From: Siccirubricoccus sp. G192
GTDB taxonomy: Bacteria; Pseudomonadota; Alphaproteobacteria; Acetobacterales; Acetobacteraceae
Length of the DNA stretch: 64,000 bases
Direction: 5' to 3'
Assembly (NCBI RefSeq): GCF_019084075.1
Contig: NZ_JAHREN010000001.1
Coordinates: 4,242,501 to 4,306,500 of the forward strand
This document shows positions 39,208 to 50,726 of this stretch, piece by piece (position 1 is the stretch's first letter; every line of letters begins with the position of its first letter). The notes under the pieces are model-generated. The model was not told where the DNA came from. It saw nothing but the letters and a program-made list of their open reading frames with translations, and searched no databases. Both the position numbers and the translations under genes were made by a program.

Positions 39208-39887
39208 GTCCCCCGGCCACCGGCGCAGGCTTCGAGCCGATGCTCGCCGCAGAGGGCTTCGCCTTCCGGCCCATGCCGCGGGGTGCTGGTGCCCGGGGCG
39301 CCCTGGCGGTGCCGGATTTCGACGCGCCGCCACCGCCGCCGGTGCCGGAGATCGACCTCGCGGCCACCGCGGAGGCGGCGGTGCAGGCCCGGCTGGCGGC
39401 GGCGCGGGCCGAGGGCTTCGCCGCCGGCGAGGCGGCGGGGCGGCGGCAGGCGGCGGCGGAGCGGCATGCGGCCGAGACGGCGGCGCTGGCCGCGATCGCG
39501 GCGGCGCTGGATGGGGCCGCGGCAGCCGCCACCGAGACCGCCGAGGCCGCCGCCGCCGCGCTCGCCGGGCTGCTGCTGGCGGCGCTCGATGCCGCGCTGC
39601 CGGAAGCCGCGGCGCGACTGGCACCGGAAGCCGCCGCCAGCCTCGCCACGGCGCTGCGGCCGCTGCTGGAGGAGGCGGTTTCGGTGACGCTCACCGTGGC
39701 GGAGGGCTGCGGTGCGGCGTCGGCGGCACGCATCGGCGATGCGCGGATCGAGGTGCGGGAGGATGCGGCGCTCGCCCCTGGCGATGCGCGCGCCTCCTGG
39801 CAGGGCGGCGGCGCGGTGCTGTCGCTGGCGGAACGGCGTGGCGCGGTGGCCGAGGTGCTCACCGCGCTTGGATTGCAGGAGGCATGA
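39204..39887 (+). CDS. fliH: FliH-like flagellar export/assembly protein (FlbE position)
   Basis: A 227-residue, strongly Ala-rich protein starting at GTG 39204 (GTGA overlap with fliG). A Pro-rich region ([20 protein letters not shown]) is followed by a long helix ([30 protein letters not shown]). The GEAAG spacing resembles the GxxxG repeats of FliH, the regulator of the export ATPase FliI. The C-terminal part has [19 protein letters not shown]. Similarity alone would be weak, but the position between fliG and fliN matches fliH/flbE in Caulobacter. Confidence 0.75.
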   Translation: MSPPATGAGFEPMLAAEGFAFRPMPRGAGARGALAVPDFDAPPPPPVPEIDLAATAEAAVQARLAAARAEGFAAGEAAGRRQAAAERHAAETAALAAIAAALDGAAAAATETAEAAAAALAGLLLAALDAALPEAAARLAPEAAASLATALRPLLEEAVSVTLTVAEGCGAASAARIGDARIEVREDAALAPGDARASWQGGGAVLSLAERRGAVAEVLTALGLQEA

Positions 39888-39890
39888 AGC

Positions 39891-40217
39891 ATGGCCGAAC
39901 CCGGAAGCTTCGAGGCGATGACAGCAACCGAGGCCGCGACCGCGCGACCCCAGATGGGCCCGACGGCGCGCGAGCTGGAGGCGGTCTACGACATCCCGGT
40001 GCAGGTCAGCGCCGTGCTCGGCCGCGCCACCATGCAGGTGTCGCAGCTTTTGAAGCTCGGCCGCGGCGCGGTGGTGGAACTCGACCGCAAGCTGGGCGAG
40101 GCGGTGGACATCTATGTCAACAACCGCCTGGTGGCCCGAGGCGAGGTGGTGATGGTGGACGACAACCGGCTGGGCGTGACCATGACCGAGATCGTCAAGG
40201 CCGAGCGGCTGGGTTGA
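39891..40217 (+). CDS. fliN: flagellar motor switch protein FliN
   Basis: C-ring protein of 108 residues. A poorly conserved 30-residue head is followed by the SpoA-type domain: [41 protein letters not shown] and [29 protein letters not shown]. Three bp separate it from the upstream gene, within the same operon. Confidence 0.96.
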   Translation: MAEPGSFEAMTATEAATARPQMGPTARELEAVYDIPVQVSAVLGRATMQVSQLLKLGRGAVVELDRKLGEAVDIYVNNRLVARGEVVMVDDNRLGVTMTEIVKAERLG

Positions 40218-40245
40218 TGCAGCGGCCGGTGGGAAGGGTTCTGCC

Positions 40246-41646
<1,401 letters not shown>

Positions 41647-41649
41647 GCG

Positions 41650-43725
41650 ATGGGCGGGATGGCGCTGCCGGCCTGGCTGGCCCCGGTGCTCGGCCGGTTC
41701 CGGCCGGGCGGCGATGTGGTGCTGGCGCTCGGCGTGGTGCTGCTGCTCGCCGTGCTGGTGGTGCCGCTGCCGGTGCTGCTGCTGGATGCGGCGCTGGCGC
41801 TTTCCCTGACGCTCTCCGTGCTGGTGCTGATGGTGGCGCTGTTCCTGCAACGGCCGCTGGATTTTACCTCCTTCCCGCAGGTGCTGCTGCTGAGCACCCT
41901 GCTGCGCCTGGCGCTGAATGTCGCCACCACCCGCATCATCCTGACCCATGGGCATGAGGGGCCGCAGGCGGCAGGCCATGTGGTCGCGGCCTTCGGCGGC
42001 TTCCTGATGGGCGGCGATGTGGTCGTGGGCATGATCGTCTTCGCCATCCTGCTGGTGGTGAATTTCATGGTTGTCACCAAGGGCTCCGGCCGCATCGCGG
42101 AGGTCGCGGCGCGGTTCAGCCTGGACGCCATGCCCGGCAAGCAGATGGCGATCGACGCCGACCTCTCCGCCGGCCTCATCGAGGAGGGCGATGCGCGCCG
42201 CCGCCGCCGCGAACTGGAGGAGGAAAGCGCCTTCCACGGCGCCATGGACGGCGCCGCGAAATTCGTCCGCGGCGATGCCATCGCGGGCCTCATCATCACC
42301 GTCATCAACCTGCTGGGTGGCTTCGCGATCGGCGCGCTGCGGCACGGCATGGCCTTCGGCGACGCCATCACCACCTTCTCGGCACTGACCGTGGGCGATG
42401 GGCTGGTCAGCCAGATCCCGGCGCTGCTGATCTCGGTCGCAGCCGGCATCGTCGTCACCAAGGGCTCCGGCGAGGGCAGCGCGGATGAGGCGATCGGCCG
42501 CCAGCTCGGCGGCGGCTGGAAGCCGCTGGCGCTGGTGGCCGGCGCCGCGGTGGTGCTGGGGCTGCTGCCGGGCATGCCGCTGCTGCCCTTCCTGGCGCTG
42601 GCCGGCGCCGCCGGCGCCACCGCCTGGGCCAAGCGGGAGGCCGCCAACCAGGCCGCCGCCGCGCCGCCACCCCCGCCCGCCCCGATCGGCGAGCCGCCGG
42701 TGGCGGAAGCCTTGCGGATGGACCTGCTGCGGCTGGAACTCGGCTATGGGCTGCTGTCGCTGGCAGCCGGCGAGGCGCCGCGCCTCACCGAGCAGATCCG
42801 CGCGCTCCGCCGCAGCATGGCGCAGGAGATGGGTTTCGTGCTGCCGAGCGTGCGCATCCAGGACAACCTGGACCTGGCGCCCGATACCTATGTCATCCGG
42901 GTGAAGGAGATCGAGGCCGGGCGCGGCCAGCTCCGGCCACCGCTGCACCTGGCCATCGACCCCTCCGGCCAGGTGCCGCTGATGGCCGGCGAGCGCACCA
43001 CCGAACCCGCCTTCGGACTGCCCGCGCTCTGGATCGAGGAGACGCTGCGGGAGGAGGCGCTGGCCCGCGGCTGCACCGTGGTGGATACGCCCGGCGTGCT
43101 GGCCACGCATCTGACGGAGACGGTACGCGAGCACATGGCGGAGATGCTCTCCTTCGCCGAGACGCAGAAGCTGCTGGATGAGCTTCCGAAGGAGCACCAG
43201 AAGCTGGTCACCGACCTCATCCCCTCGCAGATCGGCGTCGGCGGGTTGCAACGCATCCTCCAGGCGCTGCTGACCGAGCGGGTCTCGATCCGCGACCTGC
43301 CGACCATCCTGGAAGGCGTGCAGGAGGCCACCACGGCGGGCAGCCGCAGCATCCCCGGCATCCTGGCCATGGTGCGCACCCGGCTGGCGCGGCAGCTTTC
43401 GGATGCGGCGCGCGGGCCGGCGGGCTACCTGCCGCTGATCGCGCTTTCACCGGAATGGGAGATGGCCTTCGCCGAAAGCCTGGCCGGCCCGCCGGAGGAG
43501 CGGCAGCTCGCCATGGCGCCGTCGCGCCTGCAGGAGTTCATGCAGCGGCTGCGCGAGAGTTTCGATGCCGCCGCGGCGGCCGGGGAATCGCCCGTGCTGG
43601 TCTGCTCGGGCGGCATTCGCGGCCATGTCCGCGCCATCGTCGAGCGGTTCCGCCCCGCCACCACCGTGCTGAGCCAGAACGAGATCCACCCCCGCGCCCG
43701 CATCCGCACCGTGGGGAGCATCTAG
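41650..43725 (+). CDS. flhA: flagellar type III export gate protein FlhA
   Basis: Central membrane component of the flagellar export apparatus; 691 residues. Eight hydrophobic segments fill the first half, with RLALNVATTRIILTHGHEG and FVVGMIVFAILLVVNFMVVTKGSGRIAEVAARFSLD-like sequence around 41890-42120, the FHIPEP-family core. AGLIEEGDARRRRRELEEES is the conserved cytoplasmic loop. The C-terminal cytoplasmic domain has RIQDNLDLAPDTYVIRVKEIE, LWIEETLREEALARGCTVVD and PVLVCSGGIRGHVRAIVERF. It starts 3 bp after the flbD stop. Confidence 0.97.
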   Translation: MGGMALPAWLAPVLGRFRPGGDVVLALGVVLLLAVLVVPLPVLLLDAALALSLTLSVLVLMVALFLQRPLDFTSFPQVLLLSTLLRLALNVATTRIILTHGHEGPQAAGHVVAAFGGFLMGGDVVVGMIVFAILLVVNFMVVTKGSGRIAEVAARFSLDAMPGKQMAIDADLSAGLIEEGDARRRRRELEEESAFHGAMDGAAKFVRGDAIAGLIITVINLLGGFAIGALRHGMAFGDAITTFSALTVGDGLVSQIPALLISVAAGIVVTKGSGEGSADEAIGRQLGGGWKPLALVAGAAVVLGLLPGMPLLPFLALAGAAGATAWAKREAANQAAAAPPPPPAPIGEPPVAEALRMDLLRLELGYGLLSLAAGEAPRLTEQIRALRRSMAQEMGFVLPSVRIQDNLDLAPDTYVIRVKEIEAGRGQLRPPLHLAIDPSGQVPLMAGERTTEPAFGLPALWIEETLREEALARGCTVVDTPGVLATHLTETVREHMAEMLSFAETQKLLDELPKEHQKLVTDLIPSQIGVGGLQRILQALLTERVSIRDLPTILEGVQEATTAGSRSIPGILAMVRTRLARQLSDAARGPAGYLPLIALSPEWEMAFAESLAGPPEERQLAMAPSRLQEFMQRLRESFDAAAAAGESPVLVCSGGIRGHVRAIVERFRPATTVLSQNEIHPRARIRTVGSI

Positions 43726-43769
43726 CCATGCCCGCCCGTCCCACGCCCGGTCCGGGGGCCTAGCTCCGC

Positions 43770-44715
43770 ATGCGCCTCAAGCTGTTCCACGCGCCGCGGA
43801 TGGACCTGGCCATGGCCATGGTCCGGGCCGAATTGGGCGAGGAGGCGGTGATCCTCGGCAGCCGGCGCACCGCCGGCGGGGTCGAGGTCACGGCGGCGCG
43901 GGAGGCGGCGGAGCCGGTGCTGATCCTGCCGGATCCGCCGCCCGGCACTGCCCCGGCCGCGCCCCCCGGCCCCCGGCCGCACCCGGCACTGGCCCGGCAC
44001 AACCTGCCGCCCGGCCTTGCCGCCCGGCTCGGCGCGGGCGCGCTGGCGGAGCGGCTGGCAGCCGGGCTCGGCTTCGCCGCGCTGCCGGATGGGCTGGCGC
44101 GGCCGCTGCTGCTGGCCGGGCCGCCCGGCGCCGGCAAGACGCTGACCTGCGCCAAGCTCGCGACCCGCGCGGTGCTCGGCGGCGCGGCGCCGCTGGTGGT
44201 CACCGCCGATGGCGCCCGGGCTGGCGCGACGGAGCAATTGGCCGCCTTCACCCGGGTGCTCGGCCTGACCCTCGCCGTAGCGCCGCAGCCCGGCACCGTG
44301 GCCAAGGCGCTGTCCCGCCGCGCCCCCGGCCAAGCGGCGCTGATCGACACACCGGGCTGCGACCCCTTCGACCCCACCCAGGCAGAGGCGCTGCTGACCC
44401 TGGCCCGCGCCGCCAATGCGGTGATCGTGGCGGTGCTGCCCGCCGGGCTCGATCCTGGCGAGGCCACCGATCTGGCGCGGGCCTTCATGGCGCTCGGCGC
44501 CCGCCACCTGCTGCCGACCCGGCTGGATGCGGCGCGGCGGCTGGGCGGCGTGCTGGCGGCCGCGGCGGTGGGCCTCGCGCTCACCGAGGCCGGCACCGGC
44601 CCCGGCGCCGCGGATGGCCTCACCCCCCCTCACCCCCGAATGGCTGGCGCGGCGGCTGGAGGGCGGCGGGCCATCCCCCGCCCCGGTCGGTTGGGCACAG
44701 GAGATCAAGGCATGA
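43770..44715 (+). CDS. flhF: flagellar SRP-family GTPase FlhF, frameshifted near C-terminus
   Basis: SRP-type GTPase that sets flagellar number and position with FlhG. The N-terminus MRLKLFHAPRMDLAMAMVRAELGEEAVILGSR is typical. P-loop: LLLAGPPGAGKTLTCAKLATR (about residue 112). G3: ALIDTPGCDPFDP. TRLDAARRLGGVLAAA replaces TKLDE at the G4 motif. At the end, a C7 run (44623-44632 region) breaks the frame; with six Cs it reads GLTPLTPEWLARRLEGGGP and stops at 44715, overlapping the next start (ATGA). As written, the frame fuses FlhF to the following MinD-like protein through a nonsense linker. Confidence 0.88.
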
Positions 44716-45497
44716 CCGAGGCGCCTGGACTTCCGGCCTGGCCGGCGCAGGCCCCGCAGGCGCGCGGCAGGCTGCTCGCCATCGCCTCCGGCAAGGGTGG
44801 GGTCGGCAAGACCTGGCTGGCCATCAGCCTCAGCCAGGCGCTGGCCCAGGCCGGGCGGCGGGTGCTGCTGGTGGATGCGGATCTCGGCCTCGCCAATGTC
44901 GATGTGCAGCTCGGGCTGGACCCGCGGCACGACCTCTCCGCCGTGCTCTCCGGCCGGCTGACGACAGCGGAGGCGGCGATCCGCCACCCGGCGGGGTTCG
45001 AGATCCTGGCCGGCTGCTCCGGCTCCGGCGCCCTGGCCGGGCTGGAGGAGCCGGCGCTGGCGCGGCTGCTGCTGGTGCTGCGCGAAGCGGCGGGGCAATG
45101 GGACGAGGTGGTGCTCGACCTCGGCGCCGGGCTCGACCGCGGGGTGCGGCGCATGGCGGCAGCGGCGGATACGTTGCTGGTGGTGGCGACCGAGGAGCCC
45201 ACCAGCCTTACCGATGCCTATGCGGTGCTGAAGCTGCACCGGCAGGACCGGCCCGGCGGCGATGCGCGGCTGGTGGTGAACCAGGCCACCGACCGGGCCG
45301 GCGGCGAGCGCGTCTGGCGCAGCCTGGACCGGGCCTGCACCAGCTTCCTCGGCACTGGCCTGGCGCTGGCCGGCATCCTGCGGCACGATCCGCGGGTGCC
45401 GGAGGCGATCCGGCGGCAGGCGCCGCTGCTGACACGGCACCCGGCCAGCCCGGTGGCGGGGGATATCGCCACGCTGGCGCAGGGGCTGCTGCGATAA
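44712..45497 (+). CDS. flhG: MinD/ParA-like ATPase FlhG (FleN/YlxH)
   Basis: Flagellar number regulator partnering FlhF; 261 residues from ATG 44712. The deviant Walker A is LLAIASGKGGVGKTWLAISL, followed by the switch segment VLLVDADLGLANVDVQLGLDP, both typical of the MinD/FlhG class. WDEVVLDLGAGLDRGVRRM is the Walker B region and VVATEEPTSLTDAYAVLKL is highly characteristic of FlhG. It is the last gene of the flagellar cluster and meets the convergent cyclase gene 24 bp later. Confidence 0.93.
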   Translation: MTEAPGLPAWPAQAPQARGRLLAIASGKGGVGKTWLAISLSQALAQAGRRVLLVDADLGLANVDVQLGLDPRHDLSAVLSGRLTTAEAAIRHPAGFEILAGCSGSGALAGLEEPALARLLLVLREAAGQWDEVVLDLGAGLDRGVRRMAAAADTLLVVATEEPTSLTDAYAVLKLHRQDRPGGDARLVVNQATDRAGGERVWRSLDRACTSFLGTGLALAGILRHDPRVPEAIRRQAPLLTRHPASPVAGDIATLAQGLLR

Positions 45498-45521
45498 CGG
45501 TTGCGAATTACCTGCGCAGGC

Positions 45522-46499
45522 TCAGCGGATCGCCAGGGCATTCCCCGGGCTGCCGATGCCGCCGCGCAGATGCAGCGGCGCGGCGGTGAAGAATCCGGTG
45601 TAGCGGCCGGTTGCGGCGCTGTCCTCGGCCAATTCCTCGAAATCGAAGAACTCGCCGATCACCAAGCCAAGCCGGGCGATCGCCCAATGCAGGGTCGGCT
45701 TCCACGGGAAATAGGGCCAGACCTCCACCGTCGGGTTGTCGGCGCAACAGGCAGCGATGCCGCTGTCCCAGAGGAAGCGCCACATATCCTCGCCGCCGGA
45801 GAGACCGCTATAGTCCTGGCCGCCATTGTTGCCGCGCACCAGCAGGTCGCGGGCGTCCACGTCGGGGGCGGCGCGGAAAGCCTCCAGCCAGCCGGTGCGG
45901 ATCAGCAGGATATCGCCGGGGCGCAGCGCCACGCCCTGCTGCGCGAGGCAGGCCGCCAGTTCCTCCGCCATGCAGCGGCGGCCGCCGAGCGGCCCCCAGT
46001 CGCGCCCGGTGGCGGTGAAGTGACGGCGCAGGTCGGCCAGCACGCAGCGCCCGGCGATGCCGTGCCGCAGCGCCTTGTCGATGCCATTGCGGCTTGCCGC
46101 GCCATGCACCACGGCGCTGACCGGGGCGTGGTTGTAGAAGCCGTGATAGGGATCGGCGAAATGCGACAGCCCATCCCATTGCGTGCTGCCCTGCAGCCAG
46201 AATCCGTCCAGCCGGTCGTCCCGGGTGACGCGGCCGGGGCGCTCATCGGCCACCAGGGTCGGCGCGGGCGCGGCGCGGCGGCGGTGCGAGCCCTGATGGG
46301 TGGCGCCGAAGGGCTCGTCCAGCGGCAGGTTCAGGTTGAAGCGGCGGCCCTGCCGGATCTCCCCGGCCGCGGCGGCGACCGTGGCATCGGTGATGCGGTT
46401 GAGGGTGCCCACCTGGTCGTCCGGACCCCAGACGCCCCAGGCGAGGGGCAGGCCGGACTCGTCCTGGGGACGCGGAAGGTCATCGTAGCGCGGTGCCAT
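45522..46499 (-). CDS. cyclase-family (kynurenine formamidase-like) metal hydrolase
   Basis: Predicted metal-dependent hydrolase of amide or ester bonds; 325 residues from ATG 46499 (MAPRYDDLPRPQDESG). GVWGPDDQVGTLNRITDATV is the N-terminal signature. The metal-site motif reads GSTQWDGLSHFADPYHGFYN, the variant seen in the larger cyclase-like proteins. GDILLIRTGWLEAFR and ARLGLVIGEFFDFEELAED are conserved. Upstream in-frame codons to 46628 lack conservation. The substrate is unknown. It is divergent from the alpha/beta hydrolase. Confidence 0.88.
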   Translation of the reverse strand: MAPRYDDLPRPQDESGLPLAWGVWGPDDQVGTLNRITDATVAAAAGEIRQGRRFNLNLPLDEPFGATHQGSHRRRAAPAPTLVADERPGRVTRDDRLDGFWLQGSTQWDGLSHFADPYHGFYNHAPVSAVVHGAASRNGIDKALRHGIAGRCVLADLRRHFTATGRDWGPLGGRRCMAEELAACLAQQGVALRPGDILLIRTGWLEAFRAAPDVDARDLLVRGNNGGQDYSGLSGGEDMWRFLWDSGIAACCADNPTVEVWPYFPWKPTLHWAIARLGLVIGEFFDFEELAEDSAATGRYTGFFTAAPLHLRGGIGSPGNALAIR

Positions 46500-46590
46500 G
46501 GGATGCATCATATCGGCATGGCGGCGGTGCGCCAGGGCGCATCGCGGGAACAGGGGAGCACGGCCGGAGATGGGCGAAGGACAAGGCAGC

Positions 46591-47490
46591 ATGCGGCGTG
46601 ACATCGCCTTCCAGGCCGAGGGCTGCACCCTGCGCGGCTGGCTCTATCTGCCGGCGGGCGCCACCGGTCCCTTCCCTGCCGTGGTCATGGCGCATGGCTT
46701 CAGTGCCGTGAAGGAACAGGCACTGGACCGCTATGCCGAGGTCTTCGCCGGCGCCGGCCTGGCCGCGCTGGTCTTCGACAATCGCGGCTTCGGTGCCAGC
46801 GAGGGCGAGCCGCGGCAGGAGGTGGACCCGGTGCGGCAGATCCGCGACTGGCGCCACGCCATCAGCTTCGCCCGGACCCTGCCGGAAGTGGATGCCGCCC
46901 GCATCGGCATCTGGGGCAGCAGCTACAGTGGCGGGCATGTGCTGGTGCTGGGCGCGGTGGACCGGCGGGTGCGCTGCGTGGTGGCCCAGGTGCCGACCAT
47001 CAGCGGCTGGACCACCGCCAGCCGGCGCACTGCCCCGGACCGCATGGCCACCACCCTGGCGCGCTTCGACGCGGACCAGGAGGCGCGATTCGCCGGCGCC
47101 GCGCCGGCGATGATCCCGGTGGTGGCGGAGAAGCCGAATGCCCCCTGTGTCCTGCCCGGCGCCGAGGCGCATGCCTTCTTCACCGCCCCCGGCGCCCCCG
47201 CCTGGCGCAACGAGGTGACCTTGCAGAGCGCCGCCATGTCGCGCGAATACGAACCCGGCATCTGGGTGCCGCGCATCGGCCCGACGCCGCTGCTGCTGCT
47301 GGTGGCCGAGGCGGATACCGTGACCCCCGCCGATCTCGCCCTGGAAGCCTATAACCAGGCGCTGGAGCCGAAGCAGCTGGTGCTGCTGCCGGGCGGGCAT
47401 TTCGACCCTTATGGGGCGCAGTTCGATGCCTCCAGCGGTACGGCGCGCGACTGGTTCGTGCGGCATCTGCGGCCCCGCGGCCAGGGATGA
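46591..47490 (+). CDS. alpha/beta hydrolase (Xaa-Pro dipeptidyl-peptidase-like domain)
   Basis: Cytoplasmic serine hydrolase of about 299 residues. The preferred ATG at 46591 (MRRDIAFQAEGCTLRGWLYL) is preceded by GAAGGACAAGG; an ATG at 46570 is an alternative. PAVVMAHGFSAVKEQALDRYAEVFAGAG is the oxyanion region, RIGIWGSSYSGGHVLVLGA holds the nucleophile Ser, LLVAEADTVTP the acid and LLPGGHFDPYG the His. Short-chain esterase, lyase-type or peptidase activity are all possible. Its stop overlaps the FkbM start (ATGA). Confidence 0.87.
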   Translation: MRRDIAFQAEGCTLRGWLYLPAGATGPFPAVVMAHGFSAVKEQALDRYAEVFAGAGLAALVFDNRGFGASEGEPRQEVDPVRQIRDWRHAISFARTLPEVDAARIGIWGSSYSGGHVLVLGAVDRRVRCVVAQVPTISGWTTASRRTAPDRMATTLARFDADQEARFAGAAPAMIPVVAEKPNAPCVLPGAEAHAFFTAPGAPAWRNEVTLQSAAMSREYEPGIWVPRIGPTPLLLLVAEADTVTPADLALEAYNQALEPKQLVLLPGGHFDPYGAQFDASSGTARDWFVRHLRPRGQG

Positions 47491-48353
47491 CCTCCGCCTT
47501 GCGTGGCTGGCTGCATCGCCTGGGCCTCCGCCCGCCCGCCCTGCCCCAGCCTGCGGCGCGAAGCCTGCGGCAGGAGGGCTATTGCTATCTCGGCGGCCAG
47601 CGGGCCCTGGCGCTGACGCATCGCGGCGACAAGATCTTCCTCGACACCAGCGACCTCGGCCTGACGCCGCATATCGCCATGCACGGCATCTGGGAATCCG
47701 ACGTGGAGGCGGTGCTGGAACGGCTGCTTCGCCCCGGTGACAGCGTGGCCGAGGTCGGCGCCAATATGGGCTATCACACCCTGGCCATGGCCCATGCGGT
47801 CGGCGCCGCCGGCCATGTGCATGCCTTCGAGGCCAATCCGCATGTGCTGCCGCTGCTGCGCGCGACGGTGGCGGTGAACGGGCTGGCGGCGCGGGTGACT
47901 GTGCATGGGGAGGCGGCGCTCGACCAGGCTGGCATGCTGGAGTTCAGCAGCGATCCCGACCATGCGGGCAGCGGCCATTGGGCCCTGCCGGGCGAAGCCG
48001 CCAACTACTCCCGCCGCACCACCGTACCGGCCGTGACCCTGGATTCGGCACTGGCCGCAGCAATGCCGGAGATGCATCTGCTGCGGATGGATGCGGAGGG
48101 CAGCGAGCCGCAGGTGCTGCGCGGCGCGGAAGGGCTGATCCGCCGCTCGCCGCGGCTGCGGATCGTCAGCGAATGGTCGCCGCCGATGATGGCGGTGCGG
48201 GCCGATCTGCCGGGGCTGGTGGATTGGCTGGGTGCGCTGGGATTCCGCTTCTGGCGCATCGGCGCCGCCGCCAGGCTGGAGCCGGTGCCGCCGGAGGCGC
48301 TGGCCGGGCTGCCGCATGGCGAACTGGTGATGGCGCGGGCGCTGCCGGAATAG
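47487..48353 (+). CDS. FkbM-family SAM-dependent methyltransferase
   Basis: O-methyltransferase of 288 residues. SAM-binding motif I is VAEVGANMGYHTLAMAHAVG, the acidic ribose-binding loop is VHAFEANPHVLPLLRATVAV, and LLRMDAEGSEPQVLRGAEGL is the FkbM C-terminal signature. Members methylate sugars, glycans or small molecules. No polysaccharide gene is next to it; the adjacent hydrolase is coupled but gives no clear pathway. Confidence 0.9.
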   Translation: MTSALRGWLHRLGLRPPALPQPAARSLRQEGYCYLGGQRALALTHRGDKIFLDTSDLGLTPHIAMHGIWESDVEAVLERLLRPGDSVAEVGANMGYHTLAMAHAVGAAGHVHAFEANPHVLPLLRATVAVNGLAARVTVHGEAALDQAGMLEFSSDPDHAGSGHWALPGEAANYSRRTTVPAVTLDSALAAAMPEMHLLRMDAEGSEPQVLRGAEGLIRRSPRLRIVSEWSPPMMAVRADLPGLVDWLGALGFRFWRIGAAARLEPVPPEALAGLPHGELVMARALPE

Positions 48354-48354
48354 C

Positions 48355-48388
48355 GAAAGGGGCGGTGGGTTGCCCCACCGCCCCTTTC
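48355..48388. terminator. perfect hairpin shared by FkbM gene and rplQ operon
   Basis: GAAAGGGGCGGTGGG (48355-48369) and its exact reverse complement (48374-48388) enclose a 4-nt loop. It sits between two convergent genes, 1 bp after the methyltransferase stop and 26 bp beyond the rplQ stop. A bidirectional terminator is likely, although no clear U-run follows on either strand. Confidence 0.75.
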
Positions 48389-48414
48389 AGAACCCGGCCG
48401 TTCCCGTGAAGGGA

Positions 48415-48846
48415 TCAGCCCTGCGCGGCTTCGCCCTCGGCCTCGGCCTGCTCGGGCTTCGGGCCGCTGTCCTGGCCCTTCGCGGCCGGATCGCGGTCCA
48501 CCAGCTCGATCACCGCCATGTCGGCGGCATCGCCGTAGCGCATGCCGGCCTTCAGCACGCGGCAATAGCCGCCGGACCGGGCCTTGTAGCGGTCGGCGAT
48601 GGTGGTGAAGAGCTTGTCCACCACCTTCTCGTCCATCAGCTGGGCATAGGCCTGGCGCCGCGCATGCAGCCCGCCGCGCTTGCCGAGCGTGATGATGCGC
48701 TCGACATAGGGGCGCAGCTCCTTCGCCTTGGGCAGGGTGGTGGTGATCTGCTCGTGCTTCAGCAGGCTGGTCGCCATGTTGCGGAACATGGCAAGCCGGT
48801 GGGTGGAGGTGACGTTGAGCTTCCGCCCCGCCATTCCGTGACGCAT
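48415..48846 (-). CDS. rplQ: 50S ribosomal protein L17
   Basis: Large-subunit protein near the exit tunnel; 143 residues. [34 protein letters not shown] is the family N-terminus. [28 protein letters not shown] is the conserved end of the core. About 20 acidic/Ala residues ([16 protein letters not shown]) extend the C-terminus, as in many alphaproteobacteria. Last gene of the ribosomal super-operon. Confidence 0.98.
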   Translation of the reverse strand: MRHGMAGRKLNVTSTHRLAMFRNMATSLLKHEQITTTLPKAKELRPYVERIITLGKRGGLHARRQAYAQLMDEKVVDKLFTTIADRYKARSGGYCRVLKAGMRYGDAADMAVIELVDRDPAAKGQDSGPKPEQAEAEGEAAQG

Positions 48847-48873
48847 TTTCGTGTTTCCCTAATCGGCCGCGGG

Positions 48874-49890
48874 CTAGAACGGCTCTTCCAGCTTCTTCGC
48901 CAGATCCTCGATATTCTCCGGCGGCCAGCCCGTCACGGTCATGCCGAGGCCGAGACCCATGGAGGACAGGACCTCCTTGATCTCGTTCAGTGACTTGCGG
49001 CCGAAATTCGGCGTGCGAAGCATCTCCTGCTCGGTCTTCTGCACGAGATCGCCGATATAGACGATGTTGTCGTTCTTCAGGCAATTCGCCGAGCGGACCG
49101 AGAGTTCGAGCTCGTCCACCTTGCGCAGCAGGTTGCGGTTGAAGGGCAGGTCGTCCCGCTCCTCCTCCACCTTGCGCTCGCGTGGCTCGTCGAAATTGAT
49201 GAAGAGCTGCAACTGGTCCTGCAGGATGCGGGCGGCGAGCGCCACGGCATCCTCGGGCGCCACCGTGCCATCCGTCTCAACGGTCAGCACGAGCTTGTCA
49301 TAGTCCGTCACCTGGCCGACGCGGGTCGGCTCCACGCGATAGGCCACGCGCCGCACCGGCGAGTAGATCGCATCCACCGGGATCAGCCCGATCGGCGCAT
49401 CCTCGGGCCGGTTCTGCGCGGCCGGGACATAGCCCTTGCCGGTGCCGACGGTGAGTTCCATCGACAGCTTGGCGCCGTCGTCGAGGGTGCAGATCACCAG
49501 GTCCGGATTGGCGATCTCGATATCGCCGGTGGTCTGGATCTGGCCGGCGGTCACCTCGCCCGGGCCGGTGGCGGTGAGCTGGAGGCGCTTCGGCCCCTCG
49601 CCCTGCATCCGGATGGCAAGCTGCTTCACATTGAGGACGAGGTCGGTCACGTCCTCCCGCACGCCCTGGATGCTGCTGAATTCATGCAGCACGCCATCGA
49701 TGTGGAGTGCCATGACGGCGGCGCCCTGCAGCGAAGACAGCAGCACGCGCCGCAGTGCATTGCCCAGCGTCATGCCGAAGCCGCGCTCCAGCGGCTCGGC
49801 AACGATCGTCGCGGTGCGGTCCGGGTCGGCCCCAGCCTCCACGCCCAGCTTCTCGGGCCGGATGAGCGACCGCCAATTCCTCTCGATCAC
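48874..49890 (-). CDS. rpoA: DNA-directed RNA polymerase alpha subunit
   Basis: RNA polymerase assembly platform; 338 residues. The N-terminal domain has [31 protein letters not shown] (dimerisation), and [31 protein letters not shown]. The C-terminal DNA-binding domain has [24 protein letters not shown] and [23 protein letters not shown]. Normal length, intact frame, between rpsK and rplQ. Confidence 0.99.
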   Translation of the reverse strand: MIERNWRSLIRPEKLGVEAGADPDRTATIVAEPLERGFGMTLGNALRRVLLSSLQGAAVMALHIDGVLHEFSSIQGVREDVTDLVLNVKQLAIRMQGEGPKRLQLTATGPGEVTAGQIQTTGDIEIANPDLVICTLDDGAKLSMELTVGTGKGYVPAAQNRPEDAPIGLIPVDAIYSPVRRVAYRVEPTRVGQVTDYDKLVLTVETDGTVAPEDAVALAARILQDQLQLFINFDEPRERKVEEERDDLPFNRNLLRKVDELELSVRSANCLKNDNIVYIGDLVQKTEQEMLRTPNFGRKSLNEIKEVLSSMGLGLGMTVTGWPPENIEDLAKKLEEPF

Positions 49891-49945
49891 AACCAGTCTC
49901 CTTGGCGTACGCCAGCTTCAGCCCAACCGCAGCAACGTCCGGGGA

Positions 49946-50347
49946 TCAGACGCGGCGGCGCTTGCGCGGGCGGCAGCCATTATGCGGGATCGGCGTCACG
50001 TCCCGGATGGCGGTGACATAGAAGCCCACCGCCTGCAGGGCGCGCAGCGCGCTTTCGCGGCCCGAACCGGGGCCGCTCACCATGATCTCAAGCTGTTCCA
50101 TCCCATGCTCGCGCGCCTTGCGGCCAGCATCCTCGGCCGCGACCTGCGCCGCATAGGGAGTGGATTTCCGGCTGCCCTTGAAGCCCTGGCTACCGGAGGA
50201 CGACCAGGCGATGGCGTTGCCCTGCGCGTCCGTGATGGTCACGATGGTATTGTTGAAGCTGGCAAGCACATGCGCCACGCCGGTGGCGATGTTCTTGCGC
50301 TCCTTCTTGCGCGGGCTGCGGGAGCCGCCACGGGGTTCGCGAGCCAT
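49946..50347 (-). CDS. rpsK: 30S ribosomal protein S11
   Basis: Platform protein of the small subunit; 133 residues. Begins [20 protein letters not shown], then [49 protein letters not shown]. Ends with the basic [18 protein letters not shown]. One bp separates it from rpsM. Confidence 0.99.
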   Translation of the reverse strand: MAREPRGGSRSPRKKERKNIATGVAHVLASFNNTIVTITDAQGNAIAWSSSGSQGFKGSRKSTPYAAQVAAEDAGRKAREHGMEQLEIMVSGPGSGRESALRALQAVGFYVTAIRDVTPIPHNGCRPRKRRRV

Positions 50348-50348
50348 C

Positions 50349-50726
50349 CTACTTCGTCACCTTCTTCTTGCCGGCAATCGCCACGGCCTTGCCCTTGCGG
50401 GTGCGGGCATTGGTGTGGGTGCGCTGGCCGCGGACCGGCAGGCCCTTGCGATGACGCAGCCCGCGATAGCAGGCCATGTCCATCAAGCGCTTGATGTTCA
50501 TCGCCACCTCGCGGCGGAGATCGCCCTCGACCCGGTATTCGCGGTCGATCAGCTCGCGGATGCGGAGAACTTCCTCATCCGTCAGCTGGTTGACCCGGCG
50601 CTCCTCAGGAATGCCGAGCTTCTGGCAGATCTCGACCGCATTCTGCGGCCCGATGCCATAGATGTAGCGCAGCGAAATCGGCACGCGCTTGTTCGTGGGA
50701 ATATTGACACCGGCGATGCGCGCCAC
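50349..50726 (-). CDS. rpsM: 30S ribosomal protein S13 (GTG start)
   Basis: Head protein contacting tRNA and the inter-subunit bridge; 125 residues. The start is GTG at 50726 giving [20 protein letters not shown], with AGGAG about 8 bp upstream. [24 protein letters not shown] is the conserved C-terminus. First gene of the alpha-type segment, preceded by a strong promoter (50878-50905) and a leader of roughly 145 nt. Confidence 0.98.
   Translation of the reverse strand: MARIAGVNIPTNKRVPISLRYIYGIGPQNAVEICQKLGIPEERRVNQLTDEEVLRIRELIDREYRVEGDLRREVAMNIKRLMDMACYRGLRHRKGLPVRGQRTHTNARTRKGKAVAIAGKKKVTK

Noticed and set aside
43770-45497. Apparent FlhF-FlhG fusion protein
   Set aside because: The joining segment is nonsense sequence arising at a C7 run; both native ends are present in another frame with a normal ATGA overlap.
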